Below, in pieces: positions 45,890 through 55,426 of a stretch of 64,000 nucleotides of DNA. Position numbers and translations under genes: made by a program. The DNA lies in the NCBI RefSeq assembly GCF_002902905.1, contig NZ_CP026124.1, positions 3,906,001 through 3,970,000 of the forward strand. Direction: 5' to 3'. Below the pieces are notes generated by a model. It did no database searches and was not told the DNA's origin. It was given only the letters and a program-made list of their open reading frames with translations. The DNA is from Achromobacter sp. AONIH1 (GTDB taxonomy: Bacteria > Pseudomonadota > Gammaproteobacteria > Burkholderiales > Burkholderiaceae_B). Position 1 is the first letter of the stretch; every line of letters begins with the position of its first letter.

Positions 45890-46519
45890 TTATTGCACCA
45901 CGAACGCCGTGAACAGCACGTCGGTGACGTACTGGCCGTCAGGCAGCGGCGAGAACGGACGGTTGACGGCCTGCTTGATCGCGTTGGCCATGTCGGTCTT
46001 GCCTTGCGAGGTCTGCACGGCGGTCGGCGACTGCGACGACAGCACCATGAGGATGCGGCTGCGGACCTCGGGCATGTACTTTTCCAGGCGGGTGCGGGTC
46101 TGCTCGTCGTTGACGCGCAGCGTCAGGCCCACGTGCATGATGCGCTCGGTATCGGCGTTCTGCAGCGTGACCGTGAACGCCTCGATGGGCACGAAGATCG
46201 GCGCGGGCACGGCGACTGGCGTGGTCGGCGGGGCGACGAAGGTGGTCGGCTGCGGGGTCTGGCCCGGCGCGCCAGGCGCGCCCGGCGTGCCGGGTGCGCC
46301 AACCTGGCCCGGATTCTGGCCGACGGCGAGCGACACGTTGGCGCCATTGGGCGGCGGCTGCGTGCGTTGCGTGATGAACCAGGTCGCGCCAGCGCTGGCC
46401 GCCGCGACCAGCAGCAGGACCAGGACCGCGAGCACGGGACGGAGGATGCGGCCCAGGCCGCCGGAGCGGGTGGGAAGCGTGCCGCGCGCCGGCATGGTGG
46501 AAGGTTTTGAAGTCGCCAT
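45890..46519 (-). CDS. fliL: Flagellar stator-associated protein FliL
   Basis: Single-pass inner-membrane protein that supports the stators. 209 residues: basic N-terminus, membrane helix near 28-48 (PVLAVLVLLLVAAASAGATW), a collagen-like Gly/Pro linker (GAPGTPGAPGAPG), then the periplasmic FliL domain (FVPIEAFTVTLQNADTERIM). It heads the fliLMNOPQR run; a candidate FlhDC box lies upstream. Confidence 0.95.
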   Translation of the reverse strand: MATSKPSTMPARGTLPTRSGGLGRILRPVLAVLVLLLVAAASAGATWFITQRTQPPPNGANVSLAVGQNPGQVGAPGTPGAPGAPGQTPQPTTFVAPPTTPVAVPAPIFVPIEAFTVTLQNADTERIMHVGLTLRVNDEQTRTRLEKYMPEVRSRILMVLSSQSPTAVQTSQGKTDMANAIKQAVNRPFSPLPDGQYVTDVLFTAFVVQ

Positions 46520-46637
46520 CTTGGTGTCGATGCGTGTTTGCCGCTAATGAAAACGGACTCTCAGTGGATGAAAGCATTCTGCCCGAAATCCCGCGCCGGT
46601 TTGGGAGCGAAAAACAGGGCGAAAGCCGCGTATCTCA

Positions 46638-46649
46638 AGCTATTGCTGC
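46638..46649 (-). promoter_or_regulatory. Candidate FlhDC box upstream of fliL
   Basis: On the minus strand GCAGCAATAGCT, matching 10 of 12 bases of the E. coli FlhDC half-box GCAGAAATAGCG, with a degenerate inverted arm about 9 bases on and CAGAAT as a possible -10 nearer the gene. It lies in the 169-base gap between fliK and fliL. Confidence 0.45.
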
Positions 46650-46688
46650 ACTGCGCGCGGCCCTGACGGCGCCGCGCGCCAGCCGGGA

Positions 46689-48050
46689 TTACGCGAAGGT
46701 GTCGACCAGCGCGTTGGCGTTGCGGGGCGAGGCCGAGGCGGGACGCGAGGCGTCGGCCACCACGTCGCCCGCGCCGCCCGTCAGGCCGCCGCCCTGGCGC
46801 TGCGTACCGCCGCCCTGGTTCTGGGCGAACTGCTGCTGGGCGGCCTGCTCGCCCACGCTGGTCTGGCCCAGCGAGATGCCGGCCTGCGCCAGCGCCTGTT
46901 GCAATTGCGGCAAGGCGGTTTCAATGGCCTGGCGCACCGAGGCGTGCGCCGACACGAAAGAGGCGCTGGCCACGCCGTCGGCCAGGTTCAGGCTGACGCG
47001 CAGCGGGCCCAGGTCCGGCGGATCCAGGCGCAGCTCGGCGGTCTGCACCCCGTGGCGCGCGCTGTTGCTCATCACCACCAGTTGCTGGCCCAGGTCCGCG
47101 CCCCAGTGCGTGGCGCCGACGGGTGTGGCGACCTGCAGCGCGACCGGCGGCTGACCGATGCCGGCGGGGTTGAACACGGGCAGCGGCTGCTGGCGCTGGG
47201 CCGCGACGGCCAGCGATTGCGCCAGATGGTCCTGCACGCCGGCGGCGTGCTGGGGCAGCTGGAACGTCGGCGTTGCGGCCGGCAGCGGGGCGGATTCCTC
47301 TTCCTGGCGCACGGGCTGTTGAGCCCCGGCCTGCGACGCTTGCGCGGCCTCGACGGCGGTGCGCGGCGCCGTGCGCGGCAGCGCGGCGTCGGCGCTCAGG
47401 CGCGGCGTTTCGGCCGCGGGCGCGATGCTCTTGATGTCGGCGGTCACGGCGGCGGGCTGGCTGCCGGGCTTGGCGGCGGCGGTGACCACGGGCACGGCCA
47501 GCTCCGCATCGCGGGCCTCGCGGGCGGCGGCGGCCTGGGCTTGTTGCGCCGTCAGCGGCACGGGCGCGCGCGGCGTCGGCGTGACCTCGTTGGCGTTCAA
47601 CGCGTTGACCAGCACGGCGGCGGTGCCGCTGGCGGCGGTGATCGCGGCCTGCGCGGCGCCACGGGCGTTCTGCACCTGTTCGGCGGCCTGGGCGGCGATT
47701 TCCAGCGCCTGCTGCGGCAGCAGGGCTTGCGGCACGGGCTGCTGCGCGGCGGCGACCGCCATCGCGCCGGCCTCGGCCTGGGCGGCCTTCTCGACGGCTT
47801 CGTCGATGGCGCCGGACGCGGCGTTCTCGGCATGGCCCTCCGGGCTGCCGCCGGTCTTGCCGGGCGCGGGTTCCTTGGCGCCATTGCCGGCGGGACGAGC
47901 GTCATTCGACTGGGTCGGACGCTGCTGGGCCAGCACTTCGGAGAAGCTGGGGCCCTTGTTGTCGGACACGGAGGACTTGGCGCCAAAGGCGTCGGCCGGT
48001 GAAACCGGCGCGGACGGGGCGATGGCGGGCAGGGGCAGGGGAGCGTTCAT
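46689..48050 (-). CDS. fliK: Flagellar hook-length control protein FliK
   Basis: Secreted ruler that sets hook length and flips FlhB. 453 residues: long Ala/Pro/Gln-rich N-terminal ruler part, then the C-terminal switch domain (about 335-425: HGVQTAELRLDPPDLGPLRV and VRQAIETALPQLQQALAQAG). It follows fliJ in the fliFGHIJK run. A second FliK-like gene is at 55426. Confidence 0.95.
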   Translation of the reverse strand: MNAPLPLPAIAPSAPVSPADAFGAKSSVSDNKGPSFSEVLAQQRPTQSNDARPAGNGAKEPAPGKTGGSPEGHAENAASGAIDEAVEKAAQAEAGAMAVAAAQQPVPQALLPQQALEIAAQAAEQVQNARGAAQAAITAASGTAAVLVNALNANEVTPTPRAPVPLTAQQAQAAAAREARDAELAVPVVTAAAKPGSQPAAVTADIKSIAPAAETPRLSADAALPRTAPRTAVEAAQASQAGAQQPVRQEEESAPLPAATPTFQLPQHAAGVQDHLAQSLAVAAQRQQPLPVFNPAGIGQPPVALQVATPVGATHWGADLGQQLVVMSNSARHGVQTAELRLDPPDLGPLRVSLNLADGVASASFVSAHASVRQAIETALPQLQQALAQAGISLGQTSVGEQAAQQQFAQNQGGGTQRQGGGLTGGAGDVVADASRPASASPRNANALVDTFA

Positions 48051-48074
48051 CTTGGGCTTCCTGTGGTATGTCGC

Positions 48075-48524
48075 TTAATGCATGCCGGCCTGGCGCTGGA
48101 CCAGGCGGGCCGAGTATTCGTCGTTCAGGCGCTGTTCGCGGCGCGATTCGGCGACGGCTTCGGCGCGCTGCGCGCGTTGCGCCAGCGCGTCGTAGGAATT
48201 GAGCTTGCGCTTTTCCTGCTGGTAGTAGAGCCGACCCTTGTTCAGGTTCTCGTCGGCCTGCTGCAGCACGCCCTGTTGTTGGACGATGGCATCGTCCAGC
48301 GTGCCGATGAAGCGCTGGTAATTGTGGCAGTCGCTGGCCGACATGCCGGAGGTCATGGCCTGCTGCAGCCGCTCCAGGTAATCGTGGCGGTAGTCCTGCA
48401 GCATGCCGAGCTGGCGTTCGGCATTGGTGCGTTCGGCGCTGAGGCGGCCCAGCAGGCGCGCGGCTTCGTCCGTGCTCTCCTTGGCCAGATTGATCAGCAT
48501 GTCCAGGGGAAGTTGGCTAGGCAT
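48075..48524 (-). CDS. fliJ: Flagellar export chaperone escort FliJ
   Basis: Coiled-coil protein that links the export ATPase to FlhA. 149 residues, nearly all helical, with the N-terminal [20 protein letters not shown] and charged heptads throughout. The start overlaps the fliI stop by 8 bases. Confidence 0.95.
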   Translation of the reverse strand: MPSQLPLDMLINLAKESTDEAARLLGRLSAERTNAERQLGMLQDYRHDYLERLQQAMTSGMSASDCHNYQRFIGTLDDAIVQQQGVLQQADENLNKGRLYYQQEKRKLNSYDALAQRAQRAEAVAESRREQRLNDEYSARLVQRQAGMH

Positions 48525-49968
48525 AGGTGTCCCTCAGCTCGAAACTGGCCTGCAATTGGTTGACCGCGTCCTGGTAGCCGACGTTCTCGCCGATATCCTG
48601 CTGCAGGAAGGCTTCCAGGCGCGGGTAACGGGCGATGGCGTCGTCCAGCTGCGGATCGTTGCCGGCGACGTAGGCGCCAACGGCGATCAGGTCGCGGTTG
48701 CGCTGGTAGCGCGACAGCGTCTGCTTGAAGCGGCGCACGACCGAGAACTGCTGCGGCGTGATCAGCGACGTCATGGCCCGGGAAATCGATGCTTCGATGT
48801 CGATCGCGGGGTAGTGGCCGGCTTCGGCCAGGTGGCGCGACAGCACGACGTGGCCATCGAGAATGGCGCGGGCCGAGTCGGCGATCGGATCCTGCTGATC
48901 GTCGCCTTCGGCCAGCACCGTGTAGAACGCGGTGATCGAGCCGGCCTTGCCGTTCGGACCGGGCGCGCCCATGCCCGTGCGTTCCACCAGGCTGGGCAGC
49001 TTGGCGAAGACCGAGGGCGGGTAGCCCTTGGTGGCGGGTGGCTCGCCGATGGCCAGCGCGATCTCGCGTTGCGCCATGGCGTAGCGGGTCAGCGAGTCCA
49101 TGATCAGCAGCACGTCCAGGCCCTGGTCGCGGAAGTGCTCGGCCAGGCGCGTGGCGTAGGCCGCGCCCTGCAGGCGCAGCAGGGCCGACACGTCGGCCGG
49201 CGCGGCCACCACGACCGAACGGGCCAGGCCCTCGGGTCCCAGGTTGTGCTCGATGAATTCCTTCACTTCGCGGCCGCGTTCGCCGATCAGGCCGACGACG
49301 ATGACGTCGGCCTTGGTGTAGCGGGCCATCATGCCCAGCAGCACGCTCTTGCCCACGCCGGAGCCGGCGAACAGGCCCATGCGCTGGCCTCGGCCGACCG
49401 TCAGCAGGCCGTTGATGGCGCGCACGCCGGTGTCCAGCACCGTGTCGATGGGCGCGCGCGACAGCGGGTTGATCGGTTGGGCCGACAGCGGCGCCAGCTC
49501 GGCGCCGGTCAGCGGGCCCAGCCCGTCCAGCGGACGGCCGGCGCCGTCCAGCACGCGCCCGAGCAGGGCATTGCCCACGGGCAGGTGGCGGCCCAGCTGG
49601 GGCTTGGCGTTGCCGTTCAGCTCGGCCTTGCTGGGCAGCGGAATCTGGCGCTGCACGGGCGGCTCGCCGGGCACCACGCGGGCGCCGGGCGGCAGGCCGG
49701 AAATATCGGCCTGCGGCATCAGGTACAGGGTGTGGCCGTCGAAGCCCACGACCTCGGCGTCGGCCCAGTGGTCATGCCCGCGCGCGATCTCGATGCGGGC
49801 GGCGGCGCCCACCGGCAGGCGCAGGCCGGTGGCGTGCAGCACCAGGCCCGTGGCGCGGGTGATGCGGCCGCTGACCAGCCAGGGCTCGGTCGAGGCGGCG
49901 CGGATCGAGCCGATCTCCAGCTGGGTCTGCCAGCGGTCGATCACCGGGACGGCGGGCCGGGCGCTCAT
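48517..49968 (-). CDS. fliI: Flagellar export ATPase FliI
   Basis: F1-beta-like ATPase of the export apparatus. 483 residues from ATG 49968; a longer in-frame reading crosses fliH and is rejected. Walker [16 protein letters not shown], Walker [21 protein letters not shown], and the C-terminal [20 protein letters not shown]. The start overlaps the fliH stop by 4 bases. Confidence 0.97.
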   Translation of the reverse strand: MSARPAVPVIDRWQTQLEIGSIRAASTEPWLVSGRITRATGLVLHATGLRLPVGAAARIEIARGHDHWADAEVVGFDGHTLYLMPQADISGLPPGARVVPGEPPVQRQIPLPSKAELNGNAKPQLGRHLPVGNALLGRVLDGAGRPLDGLGPLTGAELAPLSAQPINPLSRAPIDTVLDTGVRAINGLLTVGRGQRMGLFAGSGVGKSVLLGMMARYTKADVIVVGLIGERGREVKEFIEHNLGPEGLARSVVVAAPADVSALLRLQGAAYATRLAEHFRDQGLDVLLIMDSLTRYAMAQREIALAIGEPPATKGYPPSVFAKLPSLVERTGMGAPGPNGKAGSITAFYTVLAEGDDQQDPIADSARAILDGHVVLSRHLAEAGHYPAIDIEASISRAMTSLITPQQFSVVRRFKQTLSRYQRNRDLIAVGAYVAGNDPQLDDAIARYPRLEAFLQQDIGENVGYQDAVNQLQASFELRDTYA

Positions 49969-50729
49969 GGCGTCGCCTCTGTCTCCCGGGCCGGTTCTTC
50001 CCAGGAAGTGTTGCGGCCCAGCGAGGCCGCCACGCGACGCCAGCGCGTCTGCAGCGTGGCGTCGATGTCGCCATAGGGCGTTTCGGCGCGGCAGCCGCCG
50101 CGCGCGAGCGATTCGTCGGCCAGCACGCGCCAGTGGCCTTCCTTCAGTTCGTCGGCCAGGTGCAGGCGGATGAGTTCGATGTCCTGCGGATTGGCCCACA
50201 GCCGCATCTGGCCGCCGGCGCTGGGATTGATGTGCAGCACTTCGCGCACGGCGTGTACGACGGATTCGGGTTGTTCGGCCAGGGTGTTGCGGATTACCTG
50301 CTGGGCGATGTCCAGCGCCAGCGTCAGCAGGCTCTGGCCCATGCGCTCTTCCAGCGCGCCGATCGATGCGGCGCAGGATTCGGCCATGGCGTGCAGGCGG
50401 GCGGCCTCGTCGGCGCCCTGTTCGCGGGCCAGGGCAAGGCCCTCGGCGTAGCCGGCCTCGCGGCCTTCGGCAAAACCGGCTTCGCGCCCTTCGGCGCGGC
50501 CGGCCTCATGGCCGGCGGCGTGGCCTTGCGCGTAACCTTCCTCGCGGCCCTCGGCCACGGCCTGGGCGCGCAGCTGCGCCAGCACGACCTCGGGGTCCGG
50601 GCCGGGATCGGGTTCCGGCTCGGGCGCGGCCTCGACGGGCGGCGGCTCGTCGAACGACAGCATCTGCCAGCGCCGCCAGGCGGCGCTGCGCGAGAGCTGG
50701 GTCGTCGAGCCGGTGTCCGCGTCAGACAT
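49965..50729 (-). CDS. fliH: Flagellar export stator FliH
   Basis: Regulator and peripheral stalk for FliI. 254 residues from ATG 50729. The central helix (about 65-115) holds a run of glycines every four residues (for example [18 protein letters not shown]), the GxxxG repeat typical of FliH. The C-half matches the vacuolar-ATPase E-subunit-like domain ([20 protein letters not shown]). The start overlaps the fliG stop by 8 bases. Confidence 0.94.
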   Translation of the reverse strand: MSDADTGSTTQLSRSAAWRRWQMLSFDEPPPVEAAPEPEPDPGPDPEVVLAQLRAQAVAEGREEGYAQGHAAGHEAGRAEGREAGFAEGREAGYAEGLALAREQGADEAARLHAMAESCAASIGALEERMGQSLLTLALDIAQQVIRNTLAEQPESVVHAVREVLHINPSAGGQMRLWANPQDIELIRLHLADELKEGHWRVLADESLARGGCRAETPYGDIDATLQTRWRRVAASLGRNTSWEEPARETEATP

Positions 50730-51735
50730 ACGCGTCGTCTCCGGAGTTGCCCAGCACGATCTGGCCGCTCTCGGCCAGGCGGCGGGCGATCTGCAGGATC
50801 TTCTTCTGCTCGGCCTCGACCTTGGACATGCGGATCGGGCCTTGCGCTTCCAGGTCCTCGCGCAGCATCTCGGCGGCGCGGCTGGACATGTTGCGCAGGA
50901 ACTTGGCGCGCAGCTCTTCCTGGGCGCCCTTGAGCGCGACCATGAGCGTGTCGTTGTCGATTTCCTTGAGGATGAGCTGGATGGCGCGGTCTTCGACGTC
51001 GAGCAGGTTGTCGAACACGAACATCTCGTCGATGATCTTCTGCGCCAGGTCGGCATCGCGCTCGCGCAGGCTGGCGACCACGGTTTCCTCTTCGGTCGAG
51101 TTCATCATGTTCAGGATCTCGGCCGCCGTGCGCACGCCGCCCATCTTGCTGCGCTTTGCGCCCTGGCCGGCCAGCACCGAATTGAGCACGTCGGTCAGTT
51201 CGGACAGCGCGGCCGGCTGCACGCCGCCGAAGGTGGCGATGCGCAGCATCACGTCGTTGCGCAGGCGGTCGGTCAAGAGCGCCAGTACGCCGGCGGCGCG
51301 GTCGCGCTCCAGGTGCACCAGGATGGTGGCGATGATCTGCGGGTGCTCGTCGCCGATCAGTTCGGCCACGGTGTGCGGATCCAGCCAGTTCAGCGCATCG
51401 ATGCCGCTGCCGCCTTCGCCGGCTTCCAGGATGTCCTCGATCAGGCCGGCGGCGCGGTCGCTGCCCAGGGCCTTGGTGAGCACGGTACGGATGTAGTCGT
51501 CCGAGCCCAGCGTGACGGCCATGAACTGGTCGGCTTCCTGGCGGAACTCTTCCAGCACGACGGCCACGTCATTGCGCGTGACCTGCTTCAGGCTGGCCAT
51601 GGCGGCGCCGACCTGCTGGACTTCGCGCGCGGTCAGGTACTTGAAGACCTCGGCCGCGGCGTCCTCGCCCAACGACATCATCAGGACGGCGCTGCGGGTC
51701 ATGCCGTCCATGGGTTTGGCGGAATCATTTTTCAT
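50722..51735 (-). CDS. fliG: Flagellar rotor/switch protein FliG
   Basis: Torque-generating rotor protein, 337 residues. N-domain binds FliF (MTRSAVLMMSLGEDAAAEVF); the middle carries GDEHPQIIATILVHLERDRA, the EHPQR-type motif; the C-domain has the charged torque helix region (FVFDNLLDVEDRAIQLILKE). The start overlaps the fliF stop by 11 bases. Confidence 0.97.
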   Translation of the reverse strand: MKNDSAKPMDGMTRSAVLMMSLGEDAAAEVFKYLTAREVQQVGAAMASLKQVTRNDVAVVLEEFRQEADQFMAVTLGSDDYIRTVLTKALGSDRAAGLIEDILEAGEGGSGIDALNWLDPHTVAELIGDEHPQIIATILVHLERDRAAGVLALLTDRLRNDVMLRIATFGGVQPAALSELTDVLNSVLAGQGAKRSKMGGVRTAAEILNMMNSTEEETVVASLRERDADLAQKIIDEMFVFDNLLDVEDRAIQLILKEIDNDTLMVALKGAQEELRAKFLRNMSSRAAEMLREDLEAQGPIRMSKVEAEQKKILQIARRLAESGQIVLGNSGDDAYV

Positions 51736-53383
51736 CTTTGCTCATCCAGGTGCGCAGGACCATGGCGACGGCACGCGGATCCTTGTTCGCCATCGTGCGG
51801 GCGCGTTCCAGGTTGTCCTCGTAGCGCGTGGTTTCCTTGGCGCGGGCCATTTCCTGGGCCTCGCGCTGGGCTTCGATGCGCTCGGATTCCGCCACTTCCG
51901 GATCGACCGGCGGGTACAGGTAATCGGTGACCTGGCGACGCACCTTGCGGTACAGCCAGAAGGCCACGATCAAGCCCAGCAGCCAGGCCATGATGGTCTT
52001 GAACAGGGCGATCATTTCCGGATCGCGCCACATCGGCAGGGCGGGCGGACCGTCGTTGAACTGGCTGTTGACCAGATTGAGCGAGTCGCCGCGTCCTTCG
52101 GAATAGCCCATGGCCTCGCGGACCAGGTTGGTCAGCTTGTTCAGCTCCTCGGGCGGCAGCGGCTTGAGGTCGCCGTCCTTGTCGCGGATGTAGTTCACCA
52201 CCACGGCCACCGACAGGCGCTTGAGCGCGCCGACCGGCTGTTTGACGTGGCTGATGGTGCGGTCCACTTCGTAATTGGTGGTGGCGTCGCGGCGCTCGTT
52301 CAGGCTGCCGGAGGCGGCCTGTGCGCCGGTCTGCTGCTGGGCGCCTTGCTGCTGCGGCGTCTGGCCGGGACGGGCCGGCGGCTGCTGCGGATTGGTGATG
52401 GGCGCCTGGGCGTTGCCGGGCGGCTGGTTCGACAGCGCGCCGGGCACGCCTTGCGCCGGACCGATGCCGCGCTGGGTGGCGTCGCTGGTCTGCTGGCTGC
52501 GGATCGCGCCCTGGCCGGGTTCCTGGTTGGGGCGGTAGACCTCGGAGGTTTCCTCGCGGCGCGCGAAGTCCATCTCGGCGCTGGCCTGGGCGTGCACGTT
52601 GCCGGGGCCGACCAGGGGATTCAGGATCGTCAGGATGCGTTCGACGGTGCGCTGTTCCATCTCGCGCACGAAGCGCAGCTGATCGGCGTCCATGCCGCGG
52701 CCTTCGCCCAGCGGAGCCGACAGCAGGCGGCCGTTCTGGTCGACGACGGAGACGTTTTCGGCGGTCAGTTCCGGCACGCTGGAAGCGACCAGCCAGGAGA
52801 TGGCGGACACCTGGGCGTCGCTCAGGCTGCGACCGGGGTACAGGTTCAACAGCACCGAGGCCGTGGGGGCCTGGCGCTCGCGCACGAACAGCGACTGGCG
52901 CGGCATGGCCAGGTGCACGCGGGCGTGCTGCACGGTGTGCATGGATTCGATCGAGCGGGCCAGCTCGCCTTCCAGGCCGCGCTGGTAGTTGATCTGTTCG
53001 GCGAACTGGCTGGCGCCGAAACGGGCGTTGTCCATCAGCTCGAAGCCGACCGAACCGCCGCGCGGCAGGCCCTGCGATGCCAGCTGCAGCCGGGCGTCAT
53101 AGACGCGGTCGGCCGGAACCAGCAGGGCGGTGCCGTTCTCGTTGTAGCGGTAGGGCACGTTCATCTGCCCCAGCGCGGTCACGATGGCGCCGCCGTCGCG
53201 GTCCTCCAGGTTCGAGAACAGAACCTTGTACTTGGGCTCGCTGGTCCACATGACCGCGGCCACGATCAGCGCGACCACGGCCGCCGCCGCGCCCAGCAGG
53301 ACGGGCTTGGGCAGCGCCCGGACTTTTTCCAGCACGGGGAACTTCGCCAGCAAAGACGAGCTCAGAGTGGCCTGCTGATTCAT
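51725..53383 (-). CDS. fliF: Flagellar MS-ring protein FliF
   Basis: MS-ring subunit and base of the whole structure, 552 residues. TM1 near 30-48 ([20 protein letters not shown]), ring-building motifs in the periplasmic part ([20 protein letters not shown]), a Gln/Pro-rich loop near 315-350, TM2 near 440-462, and a C-terminal FliG-binding tail ([20 protein letters not shown]). First gene of the fliFGHIJK run, divergent from fliE. Confidence 0.97.
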   Translation of the reverse strand: MNQQATLSSSLLAKFPVLEKVRALPKPVLLGAAAAVVALIVAAVMWTSEPKYKVLFSNLEDRDGGAIVTALGQMNVPYRYNENGTALLVPADRVYDARLQLASQGLPRGGSVGFELMDNARFGASQFAEQINYQRGLEGELARSIESMHTVQHARVHLAMPRQSLFVRERQAPTASVLLNLYPGRSLSDAQVSAISWLVASSVPELTAENVSVVDQNGRLLSAPLGEGRGMDADQLRFVREMEQRTVERILTILNPLVGPGNVHAQASAEMDFARREETSEVYRPNQEPGQGAIRSQQTSDATQRGIGPAQGVPGALSNQPPGNAQAPITNPQQPPARPGQTPQQQGAQQQTGAQAASGSLNERRDATTNYEVDRTISHVKQPVGALKRLSVAVVVNYIRDKDGDLKPLPPEELNKLTNLVREAMGYSEGRGDSLNLVNSQFNDGPPALPMWRDPEMIALFKTIMAWLLGLIVAFWLYRKVRRQVTDYLYPPVDPEVAESERIEAQREAQEMARAKETTRYEDNLERARTMANKDPRAVAMVLRTWMSKDEK

Positions 53384-53721
53384 TTGCGGCCCCCGCTGGC
53401 TGCGCGGAGCTGGGGAAAGGACTTCATGTTCGGGTAGGGCAGATTACACATGCAACGTGCTTCTGGTCTGGGGTGAGCGTGGATTATTGCCGCTGGGGGC
53501 GCAATCCCAATCGTCGAAAACAGCGGTTTCTTGGCGTTACTTATCCCCTATGTCGCCCGGGGTGGCGCAAGCCCGGACGCGGGACAGCCTGCGGCCCGCC
53601 GCGAGCGGCGCCGGATCGGGGGAAATATCGGGTTTTTTGGCGGTTCTTGTCGGCTATGAGAGGCGCCGATCCCGGTTACGCTGCCTGCAGATTCGGCATT
53701 ACGCCCCACCTGCAAGGAAAC
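53384..53721. promoter_or_regulatory. fliF–fliE divergent intergenic region
   Basis: 338 bases with no supported gene; an open frame running into fliE lacks any family similarity before fliE's own start. Promoters for both fliF and fliE should lie here. A TATGTC near 53560 and a partly symmetric stretch AACAGCGGTTTCTTGGC upstream of it could be class 2 elements, but the match to the FlhDC box is poor. Confidence 0.45.
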
Positions 53722-54060
53722 ATGGCAATGGCGGTAACAGGTTTGTCCGGCATCGAAAGCATGCTGTCCCAGATGCGCGAGGTCGTCAGCAAGGCGGAAT
53801 CCGGCCTGTCGGTCGGCGCCGCGCCGCTGGCCCAGCCCGACGGCTTCGCCGCCGAGCTGCAACGTTCGATCCGTCGTGTCACGGCCGCTCAGAACGCGGC
53901 CAGCGCCCAGGCCAAGGCCTTCGAACTGGGCGCGCCCGACGTCTCGCTCAACGACGTGATGGTCGACATGCAGAAGGCCAGCATCGGCTTTTCGACGGCG
54001 ATACAGGTGCGCAACAAGCTGGTCGCCGCCTACAAGGAAATCTCGTCGATGGCCGTCTAA
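53722..54060 (+). CDS. fliE: Flagellar MS-ring/rod junction protein FliE
   Basis: Joins the MS ring to the rod. 112 residues from ATG 53722, or 110 from ATG 53728; AAGGA at 53714-53718 is better spaced for the second. It contains [20 protein letters not shown] and ends [18 protein letters not shown], the conserved FliE C-terminus. It is a single-gene unit followed by a hairpin terminator. Confidence 0.95.
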   Translation: MAMAVTGLSGIESMLSQMREVVSKAESGLSVGAAPLAQPDGFAAELQRSIRRVTAAQNAASAQAKAFELGAPDVSLNDVMVDMQKASIGFSTAIQVRNKLVAAYKEISSMAV

Positions 54061-54089
54061 GGCCGCGAGACGAAAACACCGCACGAAGA

Positions 54090-54113
54090 GGGGCGCCAGC
54101 GAGCGCCCCTTCT
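54090..54113 (+). terminator. Hairpin terminator after fliE
   Basis: GGGGCGC / GCGCCCC stem with a 6-base loop, starting 30 bases after the fliE stop and followed by TTCT. The T-run is short. Confidence 0.6.
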
Positions 54114-54187
54114 GTGCTGGCGCGCATGCAGCGCCAAACACCCTGCACCCCCAAGAACACCGTTCACGGCATTAGCAAATCGCCCCA

Positions 54188-54270
54188 GGACCGGGGCAGC
54201 GCGGAGCCGGCTTTGCCGGTCCGCAGCTGCGCCCCCCTGGGGGGGAAGCGCGCAGCGCTTCGGGGGGGGA
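54188..54270 (-). repeat. Dispersed intergenic hairpin repeat, copy 6
   Basis: Inverted copy of the three-hairpin unit, beginning 2 bases past the ycgR stop (54272) and in the sense direction of ycgR. Confidence 0.87.
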
Positions 54271-54271
54271 T

Positions 54272-55075
54272 CTAGTCCCTATTGCCTTTTTCCAGGCGCC
54301 AGACCACCTGCTGCAGCCAGTTCTCCTGGCGCGCGTCCAGGTTCAGGAAGATGGCGCCGAGGTGGCTGACCGGCGGCTCGCCCGTCAGCGACACGTGGCG
54401 CGGCGCGGGTTCGTCCGGGTCCGCTCCCGGCGCGATCATCGGCTGCCCGGATACCGGATAGACGTTGCGCACTTCCAGGTTGGCGACCAGCCTGCCGAGG
54501 TCGCCGAAATTCATCTGCACGCCTTCCAGCACCTCGCCGCGCTGGGGCAGTTCGGGCGCGGCCAGGCCCACGCGCAGGCCCACGCCGTCGACCGAGATGT
54601 CGCGCACCGTGAAGGCGAGCGGCTTGGCCTGGGCCTCGGGGAGCCAGGTGGCCTCGCAGCGGTTGGCGCTGGTGATCAGCGAGGCGCGGAACATCTTGCG
54701 CCGCTGGATCCGCGCCAGGCGGTCGGGGAAGGGCGACACCAGGGCCGCGCTGCCGTCGTCGAAATGGATCACGTCGGGCCGCTGCACCCGGAAGCGGATC
54801 TGCACGCCCCCATAGGCCGTGGCGTGAAAGTGGAAGGTGGTGCCGCTGAGCAGGCCCATGCTGTCGGATTGTTCGAAGTCCGCGCCGGCGTAGTCGCGCG
54901 GACGCCAGAAGAACTGGCGCGTGTGCTTGTCCGCCCCCAGGATGAGCACGGCGATCTCGCGATCGGCGGCGTCGCGCACCAGGATGTGGCTGTCGGGGTG
55001 GGTGAGCTCGAACAGCGCGGAACGCATGTCTTCCGGCCGGGTGAGCAGAAATTCCGGATCGCTGGCGTCCAACAC
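54272..55075 (-). CDS. ycgR: c-di-GMP-binding flagellar brake protein YcgR
   Basis: Slows or biases the motor when c-di-GMP is high. 267 residues; GTG start with AAGGA 8-9 bases upstream. N-terminal YcgR domain (about 15-120), then a PilZ domain with the c-di-GMP motifs RRKMFR (RxxxR type) and DISVDGVGL (D/NxSxxG). Both motifs are intact. It is the last gene of the flaG-fliDST run. Confidence 0.94.
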   Translation of the reverse strand: MLDASDPEFLLTRPEDMRSALFELTHPDSHILVRDAADREIAVLILGADKHTRQFFWRPRDYAGADFEQSDSMGLLSGTTFHFHATAYGGVQIRFRVQRPDVIHFDDGSAALVSPFPDRLARIQRRKMFRASLITSANRCEATWLPEAQAKPLAFTVRDISVDGVGLRVGLAAPELPQRGEVLEGVQMNFGDLGRLVANLEVRNVYPVSGQPMIAPGADPDEPAPRHVSLTGEPPVSHLGAIFLNLDARQENWLQQVVWRLEKGNRD

Positions 55076-55087
55076 GGTGGAGATTCC

Positions 55088-55426
55088 TTAGATAGATAGA
55101 TCGGGCGGCGCGGCGTCGGCCGGAATCTCGCGCGATTCCAGGCGATACAGCCAGGCCAGCAATTCTGCCACCGCAACGTACAGTTGGGGAGGAATATGCG
55201 CGTCCAGGTCGACCTGCATGAGCAGGCCGACGAGTTCGCGCGACTCGTGCACGTACAGGCCGTTTTCCTCGGCGGTGCGGACGATGGTGTCGGCGAGCTG
55301 GCCGTAGCCCTTGGCGACGACGCGCGGCGCGCCGTCCGCTTCGTCGTATGACAAGGCGACGGCGGCGTTGCGGCCTGCGTTGGGCGAGGCGGCGTGGCCA
55401 TCCTCGGGGCGTTGCGGGTTTGCCAT
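55088..55426 (-). CDS. FlhB C-terminal-domain paralogue (FhlB/FlhX-like)
   Basis: A 112-residue protein that aligns with the cytoplasmic export-switch domain of FlhB just after its cleavage site: AAVALSYDEADGAPRVVAKG here against YAVALRYDESKSGAPRVLAK in FlhB. It has no membrane part and lacks the NPTH motif, so it resembles a pre-cleaved FlhB C-fragment. Such proteins can partly stand in for that fragment in other bacteria. The start overlaps the stop of the preceding FliK-like gene by one base; ycgR follows 12 bases later. Confidence 0.88.
   Translation of the reverse strand: MANPQRPEDGHAASPNAGRNAAVALSYDEADGAPRVVAKGYGQLADTIVRTAEENGLYVHESRELVGLLMQVDLDAHIPPQLYVAVAELLAWLYRLESREIPADAAPPDLSI

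Noticed and set aside
53473..53721. N-terminal extension of fliE by 83 codons
   Set aside because: The added residues are Arg/Cys/Pro-rich with no FliE similarity, and a ribosome site lies just before the accepted start.
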